Position numbers and translations under genes: made by a program
In this document: in pieces, positions 1 through 7,131 of the stretch
Layout of the letters: the number at the start of each line of letters is the position of its first letter
Position numbering within the stretch: position 1 is the stretch's first letter
The notes under the pieces: model-generated
Databases searched by the model: none
Told to the model about the DNA's origin: nothing
The model's input: the letters and a program-made list of their open reading frames with translations, nothing else
Assembly: GCA_017469405.1 (NCBI GenBank)
Contig: JAFUGL010000107.1
Span: 1 to 45,214 of the forward strand
Source: Lachnospiraceae bacterium
GTDB lineage: Bacteria; Bacillota; Clostridia; Lachnospirales; Lachnospiraceae
Direction: 5' to 3'
DNA length: 45,214 bases

Positions 1-18
1 ATAATATCATCCTTTCAT
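1..18 (-). promoter_or_regulatory. Possible ribosome binding site of a leftward gene cut off by the window edge
   Basis: Read on the minus strand this edge is GAAAGGATGATATTAT. It has an AAAGGA ribosome site about seven bases before an AT that would become ATG if the next base outside the window is G. The same GAAAGGATGAT string precedes the leftward Rpn-family gene that starts at 5702. A leftward gene starting exactly at the edge is therefore plausible, but its product cannot be seen. Confidence 0.3.
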
Positions 19-270
19 AATAAGCTTAGTATAGTTTAGAAAACCACACCAAGCTTTTTAAATTATAATTAGTTTTTTAGAATTATATGAGCGCTAAAAG
101 AAAATCAAAGATTATCACGCCCACTTATCCTTAAGATATAAAAATTATTTGGGAATGTGTAGTTTTTGAATATAGTAGTTTTTTATGATGTAATGTTCTT
201 CGTTAAAATATAAAAAATATGATCACATGTAAAAAGACTATCATTATAAAAATAAAAAGGCAAGACTAAA

Positions 271-302
271 TTTTGCACATATGTAAACAATTGTTTACAT
301 TT
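271..302 (+). promoter_or_regulatory. Promoter-like site with an 18-bp palindrome in the spacer (copy 1)
   Basis: A TTGCAC -35 (273-278) and TACATT -10 (296-301) are separated by 17 bases. The spacer and -10 are filled by TGTAAACAATTGTTTACA (282-299), a perfect palindrome that extends to 20 bp at 281-300. A second copy with the same arrangement lies at 5855-5886. A palindrome between -35 and -10 is a usual place for a repressor site. No gene begins soon after this copy; the next start is at 543, which has its own promoter. Confidence 0.5.
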
Positions 303-470
303 CGATTTGATAAATGAGATGAATATAGGCTTTATATAGCGTAAATCATGAAGTGATAAAGCCAAAGGAAATGGATATAATTTTATTATGAGACAAAAAC
401 AAAGATTACTATAAGAAGATGCTGTAATAAAGTGAGTGATTTGTAGAAAATTAGAAATTAATGCCGTAAA

Positions 471-516
471 TAACCCCTCATAACCCCTTGATAAAATAAA
501 AGAATGGGGTTATAAT
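471..516 (+). promoter_or_regulatory. Promoter of the AAA ATPase gene with TAACCCC repeats
   Basis: TTGATA (488-493), 17 bases, then TATAAT (511-516) is a near-perfect vegetative promoter 27 bases before the start codon at 543. TAACCCC occurs at 471-477 and 481-487, and its complement GGGGTTA at 506-512, so the -35 is bracketed by an inverted repeat that touches the -10. This is a plausible operator. The ribosome site GGGAGG is at 530-535. Confidence 0.7.
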
Positions 517-542
517 AGAATAAACTGAAGGGAGGTATCGTC

Positions 543-2333
543 ATGGAAAATTCAGATGAAAGAATCCGTGATCTGGAGATGGCGATTGCTGCGCTGCCTG
601 TTGGATATATATCGAGAAAAACAATCAACGGTAAAATAAAGAAATACCATCAGTGGACAGAAGACGGAAAAAAGAAGAGCAAGTATCTGGATGATGATGC
701 TGCCTCTGAGATGGAAATCTTGATTGAGGAAAGGCGTAATCTAGAGCAGGAACTTAGAGAACTTAAGAAGTCTTTGCCGGATTCACTGAGGAAAAAAAAC
801 ATAGCGGGTAATGTATTTAGGACAAGTGTGCTAATCGGTGATGCTCTGAAAAGGTATGTTGACCCTATCAGAAGTTTGCAGCGCAGAGATTGCTTTGACA
901 TGTTAGAGGACTACCTTGAGAGGGAATATACAGGAAAGGTATTTATACTCTATGGCCTTCGTAGGACCGGAAAGACCACTCTTATTAAACAGGCAATTGC
1001 ATCTTTATCATTAAGCGATTTTAGGAGGACGGCGTTTATTCAGGTAAATCCCGGTGATACACTTGGTGATATCAACGTTGATCTAAAATGGCTGTCAGAA
1101 AAAGGATATAAAAATGTGTTTCTCGATGAAGGGACCTTTGCGGTAGAGTTTATTGAGGGAGCTGCCCTGCTTTCTGATATCTATGCAGCTTCAGGCATGC
1201 ATATTGTTCTTTCGGGAACAGACTCATTGGGATTTATCTTTTCTGAAAGCGATGAGCTGTATGACCGCTGCATCATGCTGCATACGACTTTTATCCCCTA
1301 CAGGGAATTTGAAAAAGTTTTGGGGATCAGCGGTATAGATGAATATATCCAGTATGGTGGAACCATGAGTCTGGGCGGAAAACACTATAACGAAGCAGCA
1401 ACCTTTAAAACCAAGGCAAGTACAGATGAGTATATCGACAGCGCAATTGCGAAAAATATACAGCATTCTTTACGGTATTACCAGGATGGCGGTCATTTCA
1501 GACATCTGGCAGAGCTTTTTGAAAAGAACGAACTGACAAGTGCTATAAATCGTGTGGTTGAGGATATTAACCACAGATTTACGATAGAAGTACTGACAAA
1601 AGATTTTATCTCCAATGATTTGGCTATTTCACGGAGAAACCTGCGCAAAGACAGAGAAAAGCCTACTGATATACTTGACAGGATTGATAAGGAGACCTTT
1701 ACAGAGGGACTTCGCAGAATGCTTGAAATACTGAACAAGGAGGAGCAGATTGTTCAGATTACGGAAACACATCGTATTGAGATTAAGGAGTATCTGAATC
1801 TGCTGGATCTTACCGTGGATATTCTGACCGAGTTTATTCCTGTAAGAAATGAAAAGATTTATAGGACGGCTATAGCTCAGCCGGGCATGAGGTATGCACA
1901 GGCAGAAAGTCTGGTACGTCAGCTTTTACTTGATAAGGAATTTCAGAATATATCAGCCAAGGACAGGGTTTTTGTATTGGAACGCATAATGAATGAAATC
2001 AAGGGAAGAATGATGGAGGATATCGTCATTCTTGAAACCATGATGGCAAGCCGCGAAAAAGAGGTTTTTAAGCTTCAGTTCGCTGTTGGCGAATTTGATA
2101 TGGTTATTGTGGATCCCGCTGCGATCACATGTGAGATATATGAAATCAAGCACAGTGAGAAAGCAGTGCCGGAACAGTATAAGAATCTGATAGATAAGGA
2201 AAAGTGTAAAGCAACAGAATTCAGGTTCGGTGAAATAAAGCGTAAGGCTGTTATTTATCGCGGTGAAGATAAGTCGGATGGGGACATTGAGTATTTGAAT
2301 GTGGAAAAGTATTTAAGGGGACTGAACAAATAA
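543..2333 (+). CDS. AAA-family ATPase with C-terminal PD-(D/E)XK-like nuclease segment
   Basis: A 596-residue P-loop ATPase of the AAA_14/archaeal-ATPase-like kind. Visible parts: a Lys/Tyr-rich N-terminal segment (residues 20-50, 'GYISRKTINGK') resembling short modules found in mobile and orphan proteins, a helical stretch to about 80, Walker A GLRRTGKTT at 138-146, Walker B with D195-E196, and an LSGTDS sensor-like motif near 222. After a long helical middle comes Asp519, then Glu534-x-Lys536, the spacing and pattern of a PD-(D/E)XK fold often appended to DUF4143-type ATPases. The start is fixed by GGGAGG seven bases upstream. It is monocistronic or co-transcribed with the VanZ-like gene 27 bases on. 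Such ATPases are common orphans and their substrate is unknown; a defence or DNA-maintenance role would be a guess. Confidence 0.8.
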   Translation: MENSDERIRDLEMAIAALPVGYISRKTINGKIKKYHQWTEDGKKKSKYLDDDAASEMEILIEERRNLEQELRELKKSLPDSLRKKNIAGNVFRTSVLIGDALKRYVDPIRSLQRRDCFDMLEDYLEREYTGKVFILYGLRRTGKTTLIKQAIASLSLSDFRRTAFIQVNPGDTLGDINVDLKWLSEKGYKNVFLDEGTFAVEFIEGAALLSDIYAASGMHIVLSGTDSLGFIFSESDELYDRCIMLHTTFIPYREFEKVLGISGIDEYIQYGGTMSLGGKHYNEAATFKTKASTDEYIDSAIAKNIQHSLRYYQDGGHFRHLAELFEKNELTSAINRVVEDINHRFTIEVLTKDFISNDLAISRRNLRKDREKPTDILDRIDKETFTEGLRRMLEILNKEEQIVQITETHRIEIKEYLNLLDLTVDILTEFIPVRNEKIYRTAIAQPGMRYAQAESLVRQLLLDKEFQNISAKDRVFVLERIMNEIKGRMMEDIVILETMMASREKEVFKLQFAVGEFDMVIVDPAAITCEIYEIKHSEKAVPEQYKNLIDKEKCKATEFRFGEIKRKAVIYRGEDKSDGDIEYLNVEKYLRGLNK

Positions 2334-2360
2334 GAAAGTAAATAGATGAAGAGGCTTTTT

Positions 2361-2867
2361 ATGTTTAGTATTAAAAAGAGAGAATTTTTATTTATATGTT
2401 TGTCTGTTATATGGATGGTAGTTATATTTTTCTTTTCTGCAAGAAATGCAGATGAGTCCACTGATGACAGTTATAAGGTTGCAATTGCTGTTGGGCATGT
2501 TGTTGTACCGGAGTTTGAAAAGCAGAGTAAGGAAAAACAGATGGAGTTTGCGGCTAGGATTGACCATCCCATAAGAAAATGTGCTCATGCTACCGAATAT
2601 GCTGTGCTTGGTATGCTTTTTGTGGGAGTGGTTTATTCTAAGAAAAAGTCGGTAAAAAAGTTTATTTTAAAGCCACTTATCTGGTGTGCCGTATATGCGT
2701 CAACAGATGAGTTTCATCAGCTATTTGTAGAAGGGCGTAGCGGACAACCTTTAGATGTTTTGATCGATAGTCTGGGGGCACTTTTGGGCATTTTAGTAGT
2801 TATATCGATTATTCAAATTATAAGAGTCTTCTTTAAATTTAATATTGACAAGGAAAAAAATATATGA
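2361..2867 (+). CDS. VanZ-like integral membrane protein
   Basis: A 168-residue VanZ family protein. The hallmark is visible: RKCAHATEYAVLG before one membrane segment, then DEFHQLFVEGRSGQPLDVLIDSLGA leading into the last. There are four hydrophobic segments, with an extracytoplasmic loop between the first two. VanZ of the vancomycin cluster gives low-level teicoplanin resistance, but most family members, like this lone one, have no known role, and no van genes are nearby. I prefer the ATG at 2361 because GAGG lies six bases upstream. An in-frame ATG at 2346 would add five residues but has a weak ribosome site. Its 3' end overlaps a possible promoter for the downstream T-box. Confidence 0.85.
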   Translation: MFSIKKREFLFICLSVIWMVVIFFFSARNADESTDDSYKVAIAVGHVVVPEFEKQSKEKQMEFAARIDHPIRKCAHATEYAVLGMLFVGVVYSKKKSVKKFILKPLIWCAVYASTDEFHQLFVEGRSGQPLDVLIDSLGALLGILVVISIIQIIRVFFKFNIDKEKNI

Positions 2868-2873
2868 TACTTT
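2845..2873 (+). promoter_or_regulatory. Possible promoter of the trpB T-box transcript
   Basis: A perfect TTGACA (2845-2850) is followed after 17 bases by TACTTT (2868-2873), just before the T-box leader. The -35 lies inside the end of the VanZ-like gene. The -10 match is weak, so this is tentative, but no better candidate precedes the leader. Confidence 0.4.
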
Positions 2874-2881
2874 TTTATAAA

Positions 2882-3151
2882 CCGTTGAAGAAGAGTAAGT
2901 AGATTTTACCGCTTTACTTTCAGAGAGCTGTGGATGGTGGAATCACAGTAGGAAATGTAAGATTGAATGGACTTCTGAGGGCGAGCTGAAATGATTTTTC
3001 AGATTATGCGAGCCGGGGTTGACGCCTCGTTAAAAATGCCTGCATATGATAGTATGCGTTAAGTGGGTGTTATTTCACCAAGCCGGGTGGCACCGCAGGA
3101 ATTTTGATTATCCTGTCCCAGCAAAGTTTATCTTTGCTGGGGCTTTTTTTA
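2882..3151 (+). promoter_or_regulatory. Tryptophan T-box riboswitch
   Basis: The leader has the T-box parts in order. A Stem I region holds the distal GGATGGTGGAATCACAG loop. A specifier context GAA-TGG-AC has codon TGG (Trp) at 2968-2970. The T-box core GGGTGGCACCGC is at 3085-3096, and a terminator with a ten-base-pair stem (3117-3126/3132-3141) is followed by seven T (3144-3150). The base after TGG in the acceptor-binding bulge is C (3091). This would pair with G73, the discriminator of bacterial tRNA-Trp, and so independently supports tryptophan. Uncharged tRNA-Trp would stabilise the antiterminator (CAGGA...TCCTG) and switch on trpB. Confidence 0.93.
3117..3150 (+). terminator. T-box regulated intrinsic terminator
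   Basis: CCCAGCAAAG and CTTTGCTGGG (3117-3126/3132-3141) form a ten-base-pair stem with a five-base loop and a run of seven T. Its left arm overlaps the TCCTG that completes the T-box antiterminator, so the two folds exclude each other. Confidence 0.9.
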
Positions 3152-3157
3152 TGCACA

Positions 3158-3246
3158 GAGCCGCCGAAAGGAATATGTCAGCTAAAGCTGACCGGCGGCT
3201 CGCGCACGAGTAGGGTGCGATTTCATCTTCCCTACTTGATTTTTTG
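3158..3246 (+). promoter_or_regulatory. Extra structured leader segment between T-box terminator and trpB
   Basis: GAGCCGCCG (3158-3166) pairs with CGGCGGCTC (3193-3201), and nested inside is GTCAGCT/AGCTGAC (3177-3183/3186-3192) with a two-base loop. Then AGTAGGG (3209-3215) pairs with CCCTACT (3230-3236), followed by GATTTTTTG, which looks like a second weak terminator. CGCAC/GTGCG (about 3203-3219) could form instead. The segment is much richer in G+C than its surroundings. Role unknown. Confidence 0.5.
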
Positions 3247-3347
3247 CGATAAGCCATTTAAGCTTCTTAAAATATTTAAGCCAAGTATATACGTAAGACT
3301 ATCAAATATAAATTATTTTTAAATTATTTGAAAGGAAGGTAAAAATT

Positions 3348-4718
3348 ATGTCAAAAGAAATCCCTTACAAAATCTATCTTGAAGAATCGGAGATGCCAAG
3401 AAAATGGTATAATCTAAGAGCAGATATGGTCAATAAGCCGGCACCGCTTCTTAATCCCGGTACACACAAGCCTATGACTGCCGAAGAACTTGCTCCTGTA
3501 TTTTGCGAGGAACTTGTAAAGCAGGAACTTGATGATACTACACCTTATTTTGATATTCCGGAAGAGATTCTTAAGTTTTATAGAATGTATCGTCCAGCAC
3601 CACTTGTAAGAGCGTACTGTTTGGAGGAAAAGCTTAAGACTCCTGCTAAGATTTATTATAAGTTTGAAGGTAATAATACCAGTGGAAGTCACAAGCTCAA
3701 TTCTGCAATTGCTCAGGCTTATTATGCTAAAAAGCAGGGTCTTAAGGGTGTTACAACAGAGACAGGAGCAGGTCAGTGGGGTACTGCACTTTCTATGGCA
3801 TGCTCATACTTTGACCTCGATTGTAAGGTTTATATGGTTAAGGTTTCTTATGAACAAAAGCCTTTTAGACGTGAAGTAATGAGAACTTACGGAGCATCTG
3901 TCACTCCATCACCATCTATGGAAACTGAGGTTGGTAAGAAAATTTTGGCTGCTCATCCGGGCACAACAGGAAGTCTTGGCTGCGCTATCTCAGAGGCTGT
4001 AGAAGTTGCTACATCTACTGAAGGTTATAGATATGTACTTGGTAGTGTGCTTAATCAGGTTCTTCTTCATCAGTCAGTAATCGGTCTTGAGACCAAGGCT
4101 GCACTTGATAAGTATGGCATCACTCCTGATATCATCATCGGATGTGCAGGTGGTGGCTCAAACCTTGGTGGACTTATCGCTCCATTTATGGGAGAAAAGA
4201 TAAAAAATGGTGCAAATTATCGCATTATTGCTGTTGAACCTGCATCATGCCCAAGTTTTACAAGAGGCAAATATGCTTATGACTTCTGTGATACAGGTAT
4301 GGTTTGCCCACTTGCCAAGATGTATACTCTTGGAAGTAACTTTATACCTGCACCTAACCATGCGGGTGGTCTTCGTTATCATGGTATGAGTTCAACACTC
4401 TCACAGCTCTATGATGATGGTCTTATGGAGGCTGTATCAGTTCCTCAGACAGAAGTATTTGAGGCTGCAGAGCAGTTTGCAAGAGTTGAAGGTATCCTTC
4501 CGGCACCGGAAAGTTCTCACGCTATAAAGGTTGCTATAGATGAAGCTCTTAAGTGTAAAGAGACAGGCGAAGAAAAGACTATCGTATTTGGTCTTACCGG
4601 TACAGGATATTTTGATCTTGTTGCATATGAGAAGTTCCATGATGGCAAGATGGATGATTATATTCCAACTGATGAGGAGCTTGCAGCATCAATAGCAACT
4701 TTACCGGTTGTTGAATAG
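3348..4718 (+). CDS. trpB: Tryptophan synthase beta chain, TrpB2 type
   Basis: A PLP enzyme that joins indole and serine to make tryptophan. At 456 residues it is about 60 longer than classical TrpB1 and fits the TrpB2 ('TrpB-related') subfamily. The PLP lysine is K116 in GSHKLNS. The substrate loop ETGAGQWGTALS follows, and the phosphate-binding glycine loop is GCAGGGSNLGG. No trpA lies next to it, as is common for TrpB2, which can use free indole. The start at 3348 has AAGGAAGG eight bases upstream. Expression is under the Trp T-box just upstream and ends at a strong terminator at 4735-4777, so this is a single-gene tryptophan-starvation unit. Indole salvage is an inference from the lack of trpA here. 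Confidence 0.93.
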   Translation: MSKEIPYKIYLEESEMPRKWYNLRADMVNKPAPLLNPGTHKPMTAEELAPVFCEELVKQELDDTTPYFDIPEEILKFYRMYRPAPLVRAYCLEEKLKTPAKIYYKFEGNNTSGSHKLNSAIAQAYYAKKQGLKGVTTETGAGQWGTALSMACSYFDLDCKVYMVKVSYEQKPFRREVMRTYGASVTPSPSMETEVGKKILAAHPGTTGSLGCAISEAVEVATSTEGYRYVLGSVLNQVLLHQSVIGLETKAALDKYGITPDIIIGCAGGGSNLGGLIAPFMGEKIKNGANYRIIAVEPASCPSFTRGKYAYDFCDTGMVCPLAKMYTLGSNFIPAPNHAGGLRYHGMSSTLSQLYDDGLMEAVSVPQTEVFEAAEQFARVEGILPAPESSHAIKVAIDEALKCKETGEEKTIVFGLTGTGYFDLVAYEKFHDGKMDDYIPTDEELAASIATLPVVE

Positions 4719-4734
4719 ATAAAATCAAATGAAA

Positions 4735-4777
4735 GGCTGACACACTGATTTTTATTTAGTGTGTCAGCCCCTTTTTT
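4735..4777 (+). terminator. Intrinsic terminator of trpB
   Basis: GGCTGACACACT (4735-4746) and AGTGTGTCAGCC (4758-4769) form a perfect twelve-base-pair stem with an eleven-base loop, followed by CC and six T. It lies 17 bases after the trpB stop. Confidence 0.92.
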
Positions 4778-4829
4778 AGAAATAATACTAAATGAATGAT
4801 GCTTAATATAACATTATGGTTAAAATAAC

Positions 4830-5702
4830 TTATGATTTTGATGTTTTCATTTTTTTCTGTAATTCTTTTAGTTGTTTAGTAAGATCAGCGATAGTATTAT
4901 TTTTTTCGGCAATAATATTATCTTTTTCAGCGATAATATTATCTTTTTCAGCACGTCCTTCACGTAAGCCTTTGCGATATATTGATAGAGTATCTCTTTC
5001 ATATCTTTCACGAGCGGCACATTCTTCTGCAATCTTTTCATCTTCAGTCATTTTATGTAGAGTAACAATTGTCTCACCCATATAATCATTTTTTTCAGCT
5101 AACATTTTTATCTCCTCCCACGTGGTGGCCTTAAAAAGCTTAGCCCAATAATATAAATCATTTCTATTGTCTTCAGAGACATTTTCTATTTGATTTAAGT
5201 TTAACACACGAAGACTAAATTTGTCACTATAAACTTCATGGTTTTTAGTGTTAAGAAGCATAAATTCTGAATAGAATTCAGATGTTAGATGAGTAAGATC
5301 AAAATCAATTATACCTATATGCATTGTTGGATGAACCATGCTGTAATCTTCGCCGCTTTTTAGATGGTCAAAGGCTCTGCAAAGATATGTAAGGGAACGT
5401 TCAGGCCAGTCACCATAATCTGTAACCTGCATTTCGATATTCAGTATTTTTTCATCATTTAGTGTTATTTTTAAATCTAATATGCAAGTTTTATCATTTA
5501 TAACTTTACCTAGTTCAATTGGGTTTTCAACCATTACAGATGTTATACTTTTATCCGGAAGATTGAGCAGTGCATAAAGTAAGCCTGTAAGTGCTTTTTT
5601 GTTTTCTTGAAATACAGCTCTGAACATATAATCATTTGTAAGTCTGTAACGGATTTTGCCTGTTGGCAGAGCCGAAAAATCGATTTTGTTTTTCAATATC
5701 AA
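4830..5702 (-). CDS. Rpn-family recombination-promoting nuclease / PD-(D/E)XK transposase-like protein
   Basis: A 290-residue member of the Rpn/PDDEXK_2 family (often annotated as transposase or hypothetical). The N-terminus KIRYRLTNDYMFRAVFQ is the family signature. Catalytic-type residues are D76, E90 and Q92 (ILDLK...NIEMQ), the D-E-x-Q form typical of Rpn proteins, which are DNA endonucleases that promote RecA-independent recombination. The C-terminus is a charged coiled coil with three near-identical seven-residue repeats (EKDNIIA type), encoded by 21-bp tandem repeats at 4889-4951. The start is TTG at 5702, with AAAGGA close upstream; a second in-frame TTG lies two codons on. A near-consensus promoter (5846-5818) precedes it. 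There are no terminal inverted repeats and no second transposase gene, so it is not an active element by itself. Confidence 0.88.
   Translation of the reverse strand: MILKNKIDFSALPTGKIRYRLTNDYMFRAVFQENKKALTGLLYALLNLPDKSITSVMVENPIELGKVINDKTCILDLKITLNDEKILNIEMQVTDYGDWPERSLTYLCRAFDHLKSGEDYSMVHPTMHIGIIDFDLTHLTSEFYSEFMLLNTKNHEVYSDKFSLRVLNLNQIENVSEDNRNDLYYWAKLFKATTWEEIKMLAEKNDYMGETIVTLHKMTEDEKIAEECAARERYERDTLSIYRKGLREGRAEKDNIIAEKDNIIAEKNNTIADLTKQLKELQKKMKTSKS
4889..4951. repeat. Three 21-bp tandem repeats inside the Rpn gene
   Basis: Units at 4889-4909, 4910-4930 and 4931-4951 are nearly identical: the last two differ at one position and the first is more diverged. Each encodes seven residues, so copy-number change would keep the frame and lengthen or shorten the coiled coil. 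Confidence 0.85.
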
Positions 5703-5817
5703 TCATCCTTTCTTTTTTGTGCTATAAAATATGGAAAGGGTTGACAATACCGAGTATAGCGGAATAACACCTCCTGAATATAAGCTTTTTTATCCAACGA
5801 AATAATATGCTTATTAA

Positions 5818-5846
5818 ATTATATTTTGTATATTTAGATAAATCAA
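5818..5846 (-). promoter_or_regulatory. Promoter of the Rpn-family gene
   Basis: On the minus strand TTGATT (5846-5841), 17 bases, TATAAT (5823-5818). This leaves an untranslated leader of about 110 bases before the TTG start at 5702. The -35 is about 20 bases from the palindrome at 5866-5883, so one regulator could affect both divergent promoters. Confidence 0.65.
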
Positions 5847-5854
5847 GTATATTT

Positions 5855-5886
5855 TTTTGCACATTTGTAAACGAAAGTTTACAATT
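5855..5886 (+). promoter_or_regulatory. Promoter with an 18-bp palindrome in the spacer (copy 2)
   Basis: TTGCAC (5857-5862), 17 bases, TACAAT (5880-5885). The palindrome arms TGTAAAC and GTTTACA flank GAAA (5866-5883). Over 32 bases it matches 271-302 at 26 positions, including the TTTTGCACAT that forms the -35. It would drive the DUF2974 gene at 5983. A further TATAAT at 5949-5954 has no good -35. Confidence 0.65.
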
Positions 5887-5982
5887 GGCATGAAAAAAAT
5901 AGGTTTTTTGCACTATATATGCCTGTGGAATTTTCAATCATTTGGTTGTATAATATGTTTATATTTTTTAGGAGTAAAATAT

Positions 5983-7101
5983 ATGGCCAATATTATGGAT
6001 TACCTTGACTGGAGGGGAGACCTTAGTTTTGCAGCATCTCCGGTTAATGAGATCGATAATTTAATATTTTCTGAACTTGCTTATCTTAAATTGGATGATA
6101 TAGTGCCTATGCATGGTGTTGATCAGGGAGATATTTCTTTATACCATGTATGGAAGGATTATGTATATCTTTCCTGTGACCAGTCCGATCTTTCCTATGA
6201 TCCTGCACCGTTGCTTGAAAAGGCAGCGCACACTGAAAGATTTAAAAATGTAATGCTTAAGGACTATTTAAATGTCTTTGATAAGGACAGCCATATTCAG
6301 TTTGCAGCAGTCAGCTTTTATCTGAAGGATGATTTAATCTACATAGCATTTCGCGGAACGGATGGAACAATTGAAGGGTGGCGTGAGGATTTTAATATAA
6401 GCTATATGCGTGAGGTGCCCGGTCAGATGGAAGCCGTTTCTTATGTAAATGAGGTTGCAAAAGATTTTAACGGTAAGATTATTTTAGGCGGACACTCAAA
6501 GGGTGGTAACCTTGCTGTATATGCAGGAGCATTTTGCTTGGATAATGTGAAGGATAAGATAATAAAGATATACTCCAATGACGGACCGGGATTTAATCGC
6601 GAAATAGTAAAAACAACAGAGTATAATGCGGTGCTTGATAAGGTTGAGATGATTATCCCTGAGGCGTCTTTGGTCGGAATACTTATGTCCAATAAAAAAG
6701 AAAAGCTTATAGTTAAAAGTGATGCGTCGGGTGCCATGCAACATAGCCCTTACAGCTGGCAGGTATTGGGTACAGGCTTTGAGACTGCACCAAAGCAAAA
6801 TACAGCAAGCCTGATCGCAGACGATACTTTAAATAACTGGCTTGATTCGCTTGATGAGGACGAACTAAAAAGGTTCGTAAATGCTTTGTTTGACATACTT
6901 GATGCTTCAGGTGCAACCACACTTTCGGAGCTTTCTGATAATAAATGGATTTCATTTAATGCAATGGTTAAAGCAGCAAAGGATATGGATAAAAATACAA
7001 GGGATAACCTTATTATGGTTGTAAAAAGACTTGCAAGCTCCGGCAAGGATGTCATATGGAATGAAGCAAAGGCGGCATTTGACTCGGACAGTAATAAATA
7101 A
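5983..7101 (+). CDS. DUF2974 (Mbeg1-like) alpha/beta-hydrolase
   Basis: A 372-residue protein of the DUF2974/Mbeg1-like family, related to class 3 lipases. The N-terminal signature NIMDYLDWRGDLSF and the stretch IYIAFRGTDGTIEGWREDF are typical. The nucleophile elbow is GGHSKGGN with Ser172, and an Asp in NDGPGF (about residue 203) could be the acid. No signal peptide is seen, so it is probably cytoplasmic. The reading frame stays open upstream to 5857, but the ATG at 5983 is chosen because AGGAG precedes it by eight bases and the family homology starts there. It lies 30 bases before a lipid kinase gene and is probably co-transcribed, suggesting a role in membrane lipid turnover. Substrate is not known for the family. 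Confidence 0.85.
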   Translation: MANIMDYLDWRGDLSFAASPVNEIDNLIFSELAYLKLDDIVPMHGVDQGDISLYHVWKDYVYLSCDQSDLSYDPAPLLEKAAHTERFKNVMLKDYLNVFDKDSHIQFAAVSFYLKDDLIYIAFRGTDGTIEGWREDFNISYMREVPGQMEAVSYVNEVAKDFNGKIILGGHSKGGNLAVYAGAFCLDNVKDKIIKIYSNDGPGFNREIVKTTEYNAVLDKVEMIIPEASLVGILMSNKKEKLIVKSDASGAMQHSPYSWQVLGTGFETAPKQNTASLIADDTLNNWLDSLDEDELKRFVNALFDILDASGATTLSELSDNKWISFNAMVKAAKDMDKNTRDNLIMVVKRLASSGKDVIWNEAKAAFDSDSNK

Positions 7102-7131
7102 TAGAATATTTGAAAAACAGGGGATGGCAAA

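Larger units (their letters stand above)
19..542. other. AT-rich intergenic region with promoters and inverted repeats, no convincing gene
   Basis: About 520 bases without a credible reading frame. The only long frame, on the minus strand at 183-365, is AT-rich and lacks a good ribosome site. The stretch holds a palindrome-containing promoter (271-302), an 8-bp inverted repeat GGCTTTAT/ATAAAGCC (328-335 and 356-363), a run of TAACCCC/GGGGTTA repeats (471-512) and a near-consensus promoter (488-516) for the ATPase gene. The rest of 19-270 shows nothing I can name. Confidence 0.6.

Noticed and set aside
282-299. Palindrome as a CcpA (cre) or Rex site
   Set aside because: cre needs the TGTAAACG/CGTTTACA core without a four-base gap, and Rex sites have TTGTTAA/TTAACAA arms. 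The arms here fit neither.
2346-2867. VanZ-like gene as a glycopeptide resistance gene
   Set aside because: No vanRSHAX genes are present. The family is widespread and mostly unrelated to resistance.
4830-5702. Insertion sequence
   Set aside because: The gene is Rpn-type, with its own promoter and no terminal inverted repeats or target duplication found at either side.
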